Shown: positions 1 to 6,518, counted from the first letter of the stretch. The stretch is DNA of 15,709 bases from Candidatus Segatella albertsiae (GCA_002451555.1 DKCU01000022.1:1-15709); one strand, 5' to 3'. The notes: generated from the sequence alone by a model not told the origin. Translations and numbers: made by a program.

Positions 1-57
1 TGGTAGAGCACAACACTTTTAATGTTGGGGTCATGGGTTCGAGCCCCATGCGAGTCA
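1..57 (+). tRNA. tRNA-Lys (anticodon UUU), 5' end cut off by the window
   Basis: This is the 3' part of a tRNA. It starts within the D arm (tggtagagca). The anticodon loop is CTTTTAA, giving anticodon TTT (lysine). The T arm has a 5-bp stem (ATGGG/CCCAT, 33–37 with 45–49) around the loop TTCGAGC. The 3' acceptor strand is GCGAGTC (50–56), with discriminator A57. CCA is not encoded, since the next bases are CAA. The 5' acceptor strand and the start of the D arm lie outside the window. A strong terminator follows directly. Confidence 0.93.
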
Positions 58-63
58 CAAACA

Positions 64-107
64 AAAAGACAGCTATTCGTAATGAATAGCTGTCTTTTGT
101 TTTTTTA
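64..107 (+). terminator. Rho-independent terminator of tRNA-Lys
   Basis: A 15-bp perfect inverted repeat (64–78 with 84–98, core GACAGCTATTC/GAATAGCTGTC) encloses a 5-nt loop (GTAAT). It is followed by a T-rich tract (TTTTGTTTTTTT). It begins 7 nt after the tRNA discriminator base, so it ends the tRNA transcript. The A-run on the left arm means it could also act on leftward transcripts from the nuclease gene. Confidence 0.9.
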
Positions 108-123
108 TTTGTCATTACAACGA

Positions 124-241
124 AATACAGTTGTCTGTATTCCCATAAGAATACTTGATTCAAAGACTCTGCTTCTATATTCAAAGTCTTCGAATACACA
201 AACAAAGGCTTTGTTTCTACATTCAAAGACTTTGAACCAAG
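124..241. repeat. Array of palindromes with 21-bp spacing between tRNA-Lys and the nuclease gene
   Basis: Four degenerate tandem units of exactly 21 bp fill 158–178, 179–199, 200–220 and 221–241. Each contains a CAAAG half-site, and the last three are near-palindromes of the form TTCAAAG-N-CTTTGAA. Palindrome centres fall at 166 (decayed right arm), 187, 208 and 229. The 208 site has 8-bp perfect arms and the 229 site 7-bp perfect arms. Just upstream are two more hairpins, AATACAG/CTGTATT (124–141) and GTATTC/GAATAC (137–154). The region also reads as an open frame, but that frame begins inside the tRNA, so I do not call a gene. This spacer (58–317) holds nothing else that I recognise. Confidence 0.8.
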
Positions 242-317
242 AATTTATCTAGGAGGTTAAACATCTACATCTCGTAAAATGAACATTCATTTCTCGGAAG
301 ATGAACATTTACATTCA

Positions 318-1217
318 CTACCATTCACTGATGTTAGCATGAGCCTCCACTTTGTTTTCTATATCATCAGGCAGTTTCGAGAAAAAATCATATCCCGTGA
401 TACGCTCTACCTCATCAATGCTATTGACGAAATCCGTCTTTTTCTTGCCTTTCTGAGATTGGTTACGACAGATGAAGCCGATAGCGGCAGGATTCTTACC
501 CATGCGAAGCACAACCTTGAAGAAAGCCTCTGGCACCACCACCTTGTTCTTGCCTATCTTGCGATGTTGCTGGTTGAGATAGATAGGACCACAGACCACA
601 TAAACTTTCCCATAAGTCTTCGCCCAACCACGGCATTGCTGTTCGATGGAGTTCCACATACCACGATTCAAGCCACCGTCCTGTGGACACATATTGGTAA
701 TCAAGAAACAATCCTCCATTGCCTTCTCGCTCCACTTATTATCGCCAGCCGGACACATGTGTCCCCTATCGTATCCGCTGTTGTAATAATCAGAAAGATA
801 CCCTTTAGGATCAGGCATATCATCATCGTCCTGGAAATCCATGCGCTGCACCTTGCCCGAGGCATGGTCTGCCGTGATGGTCCAAGCCACCCAGTTCGGG
901 TTCTTCATCTGATGATTGTAAGACACCGTATAAGAATAACGTTTCTTGACGGTCTCAGAAAGAGTTCCCTTGGTATAAACAGGGATTTCAACACCATCGA
1001 CCTCATCACTGGAAGTCAAATTAACGGCATCACTGGAAGTAGATGCAGACTCATCACCTCTGATACCATCCTCATAACCTTCACGAACATCCGACACCGC
1101 ACTTTTCAAAAGTTCACGAGGGTTCGACTTGCTTCCATTGCAAGCGAGCAATGGCAAGCATACCAACAAGAGAAGCGTCCCTTTCAGCTTCAACTCAAAT
1201 CTTTTTTTTGCTTTCAT
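318..1217 (-). CDS. DNA/RNA non-specific endonuclease, secreted lipoprotein (NUC1/DRGH family)
   Basis: This 299-aa protein is predicted to cut DNA and RNA without sequence specificity outside the cytoplasm. The N-terminus is a lipoprotein signal: basic residues, a hydrophobic stretch and the lipobox LLAC with Cys26. A Ser/Asp-rich linker (about 30–75) leads to the nuclease domain (about 90–290). The signature DRGH lies at 150–153, with His153 as the expected general base. The segment NRGMWNSIE (184–192) supplies the Mg-binding Asn184 and conserved Glu192, spaced as in Serratia nuclease. Four or more Cys residues follow the signal (C155, C170, C177, C195, C209), which fits a disulfide-bearing exported enzyme. 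The start was chosen because it gives a proper signal peptide. It is monocistronic, facing the tRNA-Lys terminator. Likely roles are nucleic-acid scavenging or degradation of extracellular DNA (inference). Confidence 0.93.
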   Translation of the reverse strand: MKAKKRFELKLKGTLLLLVCLPLLACNGSKSNPRELLKSAVSDVREGYEDGIRGDESASTSSDAVNLTSSDEVDGVEIPVYTKGTLSETVKKRYSYTVSYNHQMKNPNWVAWTITADHASGKVQRMDFQDDDDMPDPKGYLSDYYNSGYDRGHMCPAGDNKWSEKAMEDCFLITNMCPQDGGLNRGMWNSIEQQCRGWAKTYGKVYVVCGPIYLNQQHRKIGKNKVVVPEAFFKVVLRMGKNPAAIGFICRNQSQKGKKKTDFVNSIDEVERITGYDFFSKLPDDIENKVEAHANISEW

Positions 1218-1327
1218 TTTCTATTGCATTATTATTGTCTATTCATTTTTATTGTTAATCCGTTACTAAGTTAGCGATAAAAAGAGCCATCTATTTACTA
1301 ATTTCTCATAGAAATCTGCAAAATTCC

Positions 1328-1360
1328 TAAAATTAGAGTCAAGATTGTCCTATTTTCAAA
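1328..1360 (-). promoter_or_regulatory. Candidate leftward promoter for the nuclease gene
   Basis: Read on the minus strand, TTTG (1360–1357), a 21-nt spacer and TAATTTTA (1335–1328) resemble the Bacteroidota pattern TTTG–N19-21–TAnnTTTG, with one mismatch in the -7 element. It would give a leader of about 100 nt. It overlaps the divergent tRNA-Pro promoter region. The call rests on sequence match alone. Confidence 0.35.
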
Positions 1361-1378
1361 AACTTAATGTTACTTTTG
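1345..1378 (+). promoter_or_regulatory. Candidate promoter of tRNA-Pro
   Basis: TACTTTTG (1371–1378) matches the Bacteroidota -7 consensus TAnnTTTG exactly. It lies 19 nt before the mature tRNA 5' end. A TTG at 1345–1347 could be the -33 element, although the 23-nt gap is longer than usual. Confidence 0.55.
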
Positions 1379-1397
1379 CATCCGCTTTCAAAAAGCT

Positions 1398-1470
1398 CGG
1401 GATTTGGCGCAGTAGGTAGCGCACGCGTCTGGGGGGCGTGAGGTCGCTGGTTCGAGTCCAGTAATCCCGA
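1398..1470 (+). tRNA. tRNA-Pro (anticodon GGG)
   Basis: A complete 73-nt cloverleaf. The acceptor stem is CGGGATT (1398–1404) with AATCCCG (1463–1469), and the discriminator is A1470. The D arm has GCGC/GCGC. The anticodon stem CGCGT/GCGTG contains G-U pairs. The loop CTGGGGG gives anticodon GGG at 1431–1433, which reads CCC and CCU. The T arm is GCTGG/CCAGT around TTCGAGT. CCA is not encoded. Confidence 0.93.
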
Positions 1471-1652
1471 CTCTATTCGACGTAACCTCGCCTACACACA
1501 AACGATTGCAAAGATACACAATGTTTTCAAATTGGACGAAATTTCGTGAATCTTTTTATGCCAAGAACATAAAAGAATATAAATCTACTACACAGATTAT
1601 CCTACGTCTGGTTTATTAACATACATTAACCTGTAGCAGATGCAAGATTTCC

Positions 1653-1660
1653 TATTTTTG
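1653..1660 (+). promoter_or_regulatory. Candidate -7 promoter element for the small lipoprotein gene
   Basis: TATTTTTG matches TAnnTTTG and lies 63 nt upstream of the ATG at 1724. No convincing -33 TTTG is seen at the right distance. The call is weak. Confidence 0.35.
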
Positions 1661-1723
1661 GAGTTTTATAAAAGAAAGCAGATAACTGCAAATGGAAATA
1701 ATATTTTAAAATTTAAACATAAA

Positions 1724-2383
1724 ATGAAGAAAATTACATTACTCTCTATCATGGCTGCCATGGTTGCAGCTTTGTCTTTCACTTCTTGTAATACAGGTGA
1801 TGACAACAGTTACACACCTTTAACCAAGGAACAGCAGACCGCCTACCAAAGAAGCATGGCTGGCTCTTACAGCAGCATGATGCTCACCTATCAAAAGAAG
1901 AATGCAGCAGATGTCAACAACCAAACAGACTCCGTTGAGACAGCTTGCCAAATCAGTCTGTACGCAGACAGCACCATGACTATCGCCAACTTCCCTGTTG
2001 CAGCTATGGCTGAGCACATCTCAGGCAATGACGATTTGAAGGCAGCTATCGCAGAACAGGAGCCAACTACTCTTCGTTGCAAATTTGTCGTACAGCCACA
2101 AAGCACAAATACTGTAGCTTACATCTATGCTTGCCCTGAGGCTCTCACTATGAACCTTACTTATGGCAGCACACCTGCAGAGCATAAAGTTAATCTCGTT
2201 TTCTCATACAGCCCATATACTTTTGGCGTATGCGATTGGACTAACCACAAGTTGGGCTTCCAGTTCTATTTGGCAGCTATCTATGTGGATGGCAAGAAGA
2301 CCGACTATCTCAAGAACTCTGTATCAGGTTATGCATCAGTTCCGTTCCTCTGCCAGCCTAAGTGGGAAGGCAAGAAGAACTAA
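1724..2383 (+). CDS. Small lipoprotein of unknown function, possibly DUF4840-like
   Basis: This 219-aa protein starts MKKITLL and has a lipoprotein signal ending in the lipobox SFTSC (Cys22), so the mature form is probably lipid-anchored. The start at 1724 is preferred over an in-frame ATG 84 nt upstream because only the downstream Met gives a proper signal peptide. The mature part is Ser/Thr-rich, with alternating polar and hydrophobic stretches that suggest a beta-rich fold. Three Cys residues (about C98 [ACQIS segment], C123 [RCKF] and C141 [ACPE]) and more near the C-terminus are not in a pattern I know. A segment around DSTMTIANFPV recalls Bacteroidales DUF4840 lipoproteins, from memory only. 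The gene stands alone between tRNA-Pro and a terminator. No function can be assigned. Confidence 0.85.
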   Translation: MKKITLLSIMAAMVAALSFTSCNTGDDNSYTPLTKEQQTAYQRSMAGSYSSMMLTYQKKNAADVNNQTDSVETACQISLYADSTMTIANFPVAAMAEHISGNDDLKAAIAEQEPTTLRCKFVVQPQSTNTVAYIYACPEALTMNLTYGSTPAEHKVNLVFSYSPYTFGVCDWTNHKLGFQFYLAAIYVDGKKTDYLKNSVSGYASVPFLCQPKWEGKKN

Positions 2384-2465
2384 ACATACAAAGACATTAC
2401 AAACAACTTACAAGTATATGTCTAGTTAATACTCTCTTAAATAATTAAAACTCATTGAAAACAAA

Positions 2466-2506
2466 GAGGCGCAACCATCGGGATGATGATTGCGCCTCAC
2501 TTTTTA
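2466..2506. terminator. Bidirectional terminator between convergent genes
   Basis: A 9-bp perfect stem, GAGGCGCAA (2466–2474) with TTGCGCCTC (2490–2498), holds a smaller CATC/GATG stem in its loop. On the plus strand it is followed by ACTTTTTATTTC, and on the minus strand by TTTGTTTTC. It can therefore stop both the rightward lipoprotein transcript and the leftward sugar-porter transcript. Confidence 0.88.
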
Positions 2507-2550
2507 TTTCTGTTTATTTCTTCTTATTTCTTCTTATTTCTTCTTATTCT
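2501..2550. repeat. 10-bp tandem repeat downstream of the sugar porter
   Basis: Five consecutive 10-bp units with consensus TTCTTATTTC run from the terminator tail into the last codons of the sugar-porter gene. The units at 2521–2530 and 2531–2540 are identical. The rest differ by 1–2 bases. The repeat begins in the terminator's T-tract and covers the porter stop codon at 2544. Confidence 0.8.
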
Positions 2551-3995
2551 TTCTTCCAGAGTTTGGTCATATCCTCCAAGGTCTTACCCTTGGTCTCAGG
2601 CACGAGCTTCCATACGAAGATGGCGGCGAGGATACAGATAACACCATACAAGCCATAGGTGAACCAATAGCCCATGCTGTTGGCAAGAGGCACGAACGAG
2701 GTAGATACTATCCAGTTGAATATCCACTGGAAGGCAACGGCGATGGCAACGGCGGCGCCACGGATGGTATTAGGGAACACCTCGGCGATGAGCACCCAGC
2801 AGATAGGACCCCAAGAGAACATAAAGGATGCTGAATATACCATGATGGAAATCATACAGAGCAACTGCAACTGAGGATTGCCGAAGGTGATAGCCACTCC
2901 GATGGCTCCCAATGCCATACCCAGAGAACCGACGATGAGCAAAGGCTTGCGTCCCAACTTCTCGACCGTAAAGATGGCCACACAGGTGAAACCAAGGTTC
3001 ACGATACCATTGAACACGGTGAGAACCATAGGATTGTCAAATCCCATTGCCTCATAGATACGAGGAGCGTAATAGAGCACGGCATTGATGCCCACAGCCT
3101 GCTGGAACACAGAAAGCATCACACCCACAAAGATGCAAAGGAAACCGTATGTCATCAACTTCTCCTTCTTCTCGGTAACGGTGTTCTTGATGTCGTCCAA
3201 GATTTTCTTTGCCTCAGCCGCACCATTGATGCGAGCGAGAATACGCTCTGCCTTGGCATCCTGACCCACCATCGCCAGATAGCGAGGAGTCTCTGGCACA
3301 AAGCAGATGAGCAAGGCGAACAAGCCGGCTGGAACCATCTCAGAGCCAAACATATATCTCCAACCTGTCTCGATAGCCCATGCAGCCTCTCCTCCATTGA
3401 GAATCTGATTCATACCATTGCCCAAACTCTGAATAGCTGGAGCTATATGGTCGCCAAGGATGAAGAAATTGACGAAATAGACCACCAACTGACCGAAGAT
3501 GATGGCAAACTGGTTCCAAGAAACCAACATACCACGGATGTTGCTTGGTGCTATTTCACCGATATACATCGGACAAACGGCAGATGCCAAACCCACACCG
3601 ATACCACCGATGACACGATAGATATTGAAGACAATGAGAAGCGTGAGGTTAGGCTCGCCCTCAGGCAAGACCATACTCTCCGGGCACATGGAGCCCCAAG
3701 CAGAGACAAAGAACATCACACCGGCAAATATCAACGAACGCTTACGCCCCCAGTTGGAGGCAAGCACACCCGACAGAGCCGAGCCTATGATACAACCAAT
3801 CAAGGCACTGGAAGAAGTGAATCCGTGCCAGAAATCAGTATAAGTAAAATCCTTGGCACCCATGAAGAATGCCTGCAAACCCTTCTCGGCACCCGATATC
3901 ACGGCGGTATCGTAACCGAAAAGCAAGCCGCCCAACACGGCGACCATCACGATTGAGATAAGATAGGCTTTAGAGCCTTTTTGGTTTTGTTCCAT
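2544..3995 (-). CDS. xylE: MFS sugar porter, XylE-type sugar/H+ symporter
   Basis: This 483-aa, 12-helix inner-membrane transporter belongs to the sugar porter family. It closely resembles E. coli XylE (D-xylose/H+ symport) as I remember that sequence. Matching blocks include GGLLFGYDTAVISG (Phe26, Asp29), GRKR after helix 2, RVIGGIGVGLASAVCPMYIGE, PETPR, FQQAVGIN, KLGRKPL and PETKGKT at the C-terminus. Residues that contact xylose in XylE are kept: Gln169, Gln298, Gln299, Asn304, Trp400 and Trp424. Compared with XylE there is an extra hydrophilic stretch around residues 180–208, in the external loop after helix 5. It is monocistronic and ends at a shared terminator. Substrate specificity (xylose rather than arabinose or glucose) is inferred, so the gene symbol is tentative. 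Confidence 0.92.
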   Translation of the reverse strand: MEQNQKGSKAYLISIVMVAVLGGLLFGYDTAVISGAEKGLQAFFMGAKDFTYTDFWHGFTSSSALIGCIIGSALSGVLASNWGRKRSLIFAGVMFFVSAWGSMCPESMVLPEGEPNLTLLIVFNIYRVIGGIGVGLASAVCPMYIGEIAPSNIRGMLVSWNQFAIIFGQLVVYFVNFFILGDHIAPAIQSLGNGMNQILNGGEAAWAIETGWRYMFGSEMVPAGLFALLICFVPETPRYLAMVGQDAKAERILARINGAAEAKKILDDIKNTVTEKKEKLMTYGFLCIFVGVMLSVFQQAVGINAVLYYAPRIYEAMGFDNPMVLTVFNGIVNLGFTCVAIFTVEKLGRKPLLIVGSLGMALGAIGVAITFGNPQLQLLCMISIMVYSASFMFSWGPICWVLIAEVFPNTIRGAAVAIAVAFQWIFNWIVSTSFVPLANSMGYWFTYGLYGVICILAAIFVWKLVPETKGKTLEDMTKLWKKE

Positions 3996-4052
3996 AATTA
4001 ATCTTAGGTTTTATTTTCTTGTTTATTGTTTTCAAAAGGAATTTTATCTATA

Positions 4053-4065
4053 AAAACGGCGTTTT
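4053..4065. promoter_or_regulatory. Palindrome in the xylE–metF divergent spacer, possible operator
   Basis: AAAACG-G-CGTTTT is a perfect 6-bp inverted repeat around one central base. It lies 58 bp upstream of the sugar-porter start and about 70 bp before the metF -7 element. Its position suits a repressor or activator site for the transporter, but no regulator gene is nearby. The interpretation is inference. Confidence 0.35.
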
Positions 4066-4133
4066 CCACCTATTATTATAAGATTTCTCACCAAATAATA
4101 CGCTCAATCTTCGTTTTTCCCCTCATTTTTTTG

Positions 4134-4141
4134 TATTTTTG
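4134..4141 (+). promoter_or_regulatory. Candidate -7 promoter element for metF
   Basis: TATTTTTG matches TAnnTTTG exactly and lies 70 nt before the metF ATG. The -33 region (about 4110, TTCG) is a poor match. Transcription from here would place the leader hairpin at 4152–4181 very close to the RNA 5' end. Confidence 0.55.
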
Positions 4142-4151
4142 CAACCAAAAA

Positions 4152-4181
4152 GGCACTCCTGCCTTCGGGTACAGGTTTGCC
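4152..4181 (+). promoter_or_regulatory. Leader hairpin with UUCG tetraloop upstream of metF
   Basis: GGCA (4152–4155) pairs with TGCC (4178–4181). After a 2×2 internal loop, CCTG (4158–4161) pairs with CAGG (4172–4175). Then CC pairs with GG around a stable TTCG tetraloop (4164–4167). A competing hairpin, AGGCA/TGCCT (4151–4155 with 4160–4164), uses the same left arm. The element sits between the likely transcription start and the metF ATG. I do not recognise a known riboswitch class. Confidence 0.5.
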
Positions 4182-4210
4182 ACCATTATTTAAATAGATA
4201 TTTTCAAGAT

Positions 4211-5167
4211 ATGAACATAGCAGATTTTCTAAATAAAGAAGGACAGAAGAAGGGCTTCTCTTTCGAGGTACTTCCTCCTTTGAAAGGCAACGGCACGACG
4301 GCTCTGTTCCGCACCATCGACTCTCTGAAAGAGTTCAACCCTCGCTTCATCAACATCACGACTCATCATAGCGAGTATGTGTATAAGGAGTTGGAGAACG
4401 GATTACTCACTCGCCAGCGTGTGCGCCGTCGCCCTGGTACCATCGCCATCGCAGGTGCCATCCAAAACAAGTACGACATCCCGGTCATTCCTCACATCAT
4501 CTGTAGTGGTGCCTCGAAGGATGACATCGAGTACGAATTGCTCGACCTCCAGTTCTTGGGTATCTCCAATGTGCTCGTACTCCGTGGCGACAAGGCGAAG
4601 GAAGACCGACAGTTCACTCCTACCCCTAATGGTCATGCACATGCCACCGACTTGTTGAAGCAAATCAACCAGTTTAACGATGGATTCTTCCATGACGGCA
4701 CGCCTATCAAGCATCCTGGCGAGAAATTCTGTTGCGGTGTGGCTTGTTATCCAGAGAAGCACGAGGAAGCTCCTAACCTGGAGATGGACATGCAGTATCT
4801 CCTGGAGAAGCAACAGCTGGGCGCATCTTACGCCGTCACCCAACTTTTCTATGACAACGAGAAGTTCTATGAGTTCGTGGAGAAGGCACGCAAGATGGGC
4901 ATCACCATTCCTATCATCCCTGCCATCAAGCCTTTCGCCAAGCTGAGCCAGCTCACCGTCGTACCGAAGACCTTCCATTGCGACATTCCTGAGGCGTTGG
5001 CACAGGAGGTCTTGAAGTGCAAGACCGACGAAGATGCCAAGGCTCTAGGTATCGAGTGGACCACCGCACAGGTGAAGGATCTCTTCGAACATGGTTACAA
5101 CAATGTGCATTTCTTCACCGTCTCCGCCGTGGATAGCGTGAAGCAAATCGCAAAGAGTCTTTTTTAA
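4211..5167 (+). CDS. metF: Methylenetetrahydrofolate reductase
   Basis: This 318-aa cytoplasmic flavoprotein reduces 5,10-methylene-THF to 5-methyl-THF, the methyl donor for methionine synthesis. The MTHFR TIM-barrel markers are present: SFEVLPP near the N-terminus (Glu19, equivalent to E. coli Glu28), VLVLRGD (Asp127, equivalent to Asp120, FAD contact), GVACYPEKHEEAPN (177–189), and AVTQLFYD with Gln211 (equivalent to Gln183) followed by IPIIPAIKPF. The length is near the ~300 of bacterial MetF. The ATG at 4211 is preferred to an upstream in-frame TTG because the family similarity begins right after it and the leader hairpin lies in between. There is no AdoMet-regulatory domain, as expected for a bacterial enzyme. 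It is followed by holB after 88 bp; the two are functionally unrelated. Confidence 0.96.
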   Translation: MNIADFLNKEGQKKGFSFEVLPPLKGNGTTALFRTIDSLKEFNPRFINITTHHSEYVYKELENGLLTRQRVRRRPGTIAIAGAIQNKYDIPVIPHIICSGASKDDIEYELLDLQFLGISNVLVLRGDKAKEDRQFTPTPNGHAHATDLLKQINQFNDGFFHDGTPIKHPGEKFCCGVACYPEKHEEAPNLEMDMQYLLEKQQLGASYAVTQLFYDNEKFYEFVEKARKMGITIPIIPAIKPFAKLSQLTVVPKTFHCDIPEALAQEVLKCKTDEDAKALGIEWTTAQVKDLFEHGYNNVHFFTVSAVDSVKQIAKSLF

Positions 5168-5169
5168 GC

Positions 5170-5197
5170 GAAGAACGAAGAGTGAAGAGTGAAGAAT
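5170..5197 (+). repeat. Heptamer tandem repeat just after the metF stop
   Basis: Four consecutive 7-bp units have consensus GAAGAGT (5170–5176, 5177–5183, 5184–5190, 5191–5197). The middle two are identical and the outer two differ at the last two positions. It begins 2 bp after the metF stop codon. Confidence 0.85.
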
Positions 5198-5227
5198 TCA
5201 ATAGCTCTGAGGGCGCAAGACTAATTC

Positions 5228-5255
5228 AACACTTAACATTTAACATTAAACATTC
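5228..5255 (+). repeat. Heptamer tandem repeat abutting the holB start codon
   Basis: Four 7-bp units with consensus AACATTN (the first is AACACTT) run from 5228 to 5255. The holB ATG begins at the very next base. There is no Shine-Dalgarno sequence, so the ribosome-docking region of holB consists entirely of this repeat. Confidence 0.88.
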
Positions 5256-6416
5256 ATGAAATTCAATGAAGTTATAGGTCAAGAAGATGTTTGGGCACGC
5301 CTCATGAATATGGCACAAGAGGAGCGCATCCCCCACGCCCTGCTGTTCTGCGGTCCGAAAGGATGCGGCAAGATGGCGGTGGCTTTGGCGTTTGCCAGTT
5401 ACCTGATGGGAGAGAACATGGATACCGACGATGTATCACAACTCACAGATGCCGAACGCCGCACTTCAGCCATGCTCAAGAAGTGGGAGCATCCCGACCT
5501 GCACTTCACCTACCCTACCATCAAGACCTCCGACATGGCGAGCGACCACAAGCCTATCAGCGACGACTTCGCCAGCCAATGGAGGGAACTTCTGGCAAAG
5601 GGTCCCTATTTCCAAATCGACCAGTGGATGGAAAAGATGGGCAAGTCGGATGCTGACTTCAACAAGCAAGCCATCATCACCGCCGAGGAGACGGACGACC
5701 TCTCCCACAAGCTCAACTTCAAGTCGGTGCTGGGTGGCAACAAGGTGAGTCTCATCTGGCTGCCCGAGCGAATGAACATCACGAGTGCCAACAAGATTCT
5801 CAAACTCCTCGAAGAGCCACCTGCCAAGACCTTCTTCGTCATGGTGAGCGAAGAGCCTGAGCTTCTGCTGGAGACCATCCGAAGCCGTACGCAACGCATC
5901 GACTTCAAGAAAATCGAGGACGAAAAGCTGGAGGAGGCTCTCATCAAGCGCAGGACTTTGGAACCGAACATGGCACATCGCATCGCCCGCATCGCCCATG
6001 GCAACTGGAATGCCGCCATCGAAGAACTCAAGTCGGGCAATGAGAACCGCCAGCATCTCGACATGTTCATCATGCTCATGCGACTAGCTTATATGCGCAA
6101 CATCCATGACTTGAAGAAATGGAGCGAGATAGTGGCTACCTTCGGGCGAGAGAAGCAGAAGCGTATGCTCGACTACTTCAACCACATGCTCAGGGAGAGT
6201 TTCATGTACAATTTCCATGACGAGAACCTCTCCTATATGACGCAAGAGGAAGAAGACTTCGCCAAGAACTTCGCCCGTTTCATCAACGAGGCCAATATCA
6301 TCGACATCTTCAATCTCTTCGACGAGTGCAAACGATTCATCTCACAAAACGCCAACCCTAAGATCGTCTTCTTCGACCTGGCACTGAAAATCATCGTCCT
6401 GCTCATTAGAAAGTAG
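5256..6416 (+). CDS. holB: DNA polymerase III delta' subunit (clamp loader)
   Basis: This 386-aa AAA+ protein is part of the clamp-loader complex that places the sliding clamp on primed DNA. The N-terminus (FNEVIGQEDVWARL, then IPHALLFCGPKGCGK) is typical of DnaX/HolB proteins. The Walker A-like loop GPKGCGK lies at 33–39. In the Walker B position the sequence is VSLIWLPERMN (about 164–174), lacking the usual acidic pair, which fits a delta' subunit that does not hydrolyse ATP. NKILKLLEEPPAKTFFVMVSE (179–199) and the SRTQR segment (210–214) complete the AAA+ core. The zinc-binding cysteine module found in E. coli delta' is not evident. The C-terminal helical region (about 250–386) would form the collar. 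Length is slightly above E. coli HolB (334). It is followed by ricT after 108 bp. Confidence 0.92.
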   Translation: MKFNEVIGQEDVWARLMNMAQEERIPHALLFCGPKGCGKMAVALAFASYLMGENMDTDDVSQLTDAERRTSAMLKKWEHPDLHFTYPTIKTSDMASDHKPISDDFASQWRELLAKGPYFQIDQWMEKMGKSDADFNKQAIITAEETDDLSHKLNFKSVLGGNKVSLIWLPERMNITSANKILKLLEEPPAKTFFVMVSEEPELLLETIRSRTQRIDFKKIEDEKLEEALIKRRTLEPNMAHRIARIAHGNWNAAIEELKSGNENRQHLDMFIMLMRLAYMRNIHDLKKWSEIVATFGREKQKRMLDYFNHMLRESFMYNFHDENLSYMTQEEEDFAKNFARFINEANIIDIFNLFDECKRFISQNANPKIVFFDLALKIIVLLIRK

Positions 6417-6483
6417 CAAAAAGAATCTATTAAATTAAAATTAGAAAATTATTAAAACAATATACAATAAGGAAGGCGTCAGC

Positions 6484-6518
6484 CCAACTTAACATTTAAC
6501 ATTGAACACTTAACATTG
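6484..6518 (+). repeat. Heptamer tandem repeat upstream of ricT
   Basis: Five 7-bp units run from 6484 to 6518, with consensus AACATTG/T. The first (CCAACTT) and fourth (AACACTT) are degenerate. They end 6 bp before the ricT ATG. The heptamer is the same as the one before holB, so these two sites share sequence as well as period. Confidence 0.85.

Noticed and set aside
158..241. 21-bp repeats considered as a CRISPR array
   Set aside because: The units are contiguous without spacers and are degenerate.
22..252. Open frame of 76 codons through the tRNA-Lys 3' half and the palindrome array
   Set aside because: It starts inside the tRNA gene, crosses the terminator, and its heptad-like peptide repeats merely reflect the 21-bp DNA repeat.
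250..256. AGGAGG-like sequence resembling a Shine-Dalgarno site
   Set aside because: No gene starts at a suitable distance, and Bacteroidota rarely use such sites. Probably chance.
279..1274. 331-codon open frame antisense to the nuclease gene
   Set aside because: The minus-strand protein has a signal peptide and complete NUC1 motifs. The plus-strand translation has no recognisable domain and is a mirror effect of codon use.
1509..1516. TATCTTTG on the minus strand, a perfect -7 match
   Set aside because: There is no TTTG at the right distance. Transcription would run antisense through tRNA-Pro and about 300 nt before reaching the nuclease gene.
1536..1547. Palindrome ACGAAATTTCGT after tRNA-Pro, considered as a terminator
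   Set aside because: The stem is short with almost no loop, and the following T-run is not adjacent.
5466..6056. 196-codon open frame antisense to holB, and similar ones opposite metF, rodA and mreB
   Set aside because: No motifs, no leader signals, and full overlap with well-supported genes.
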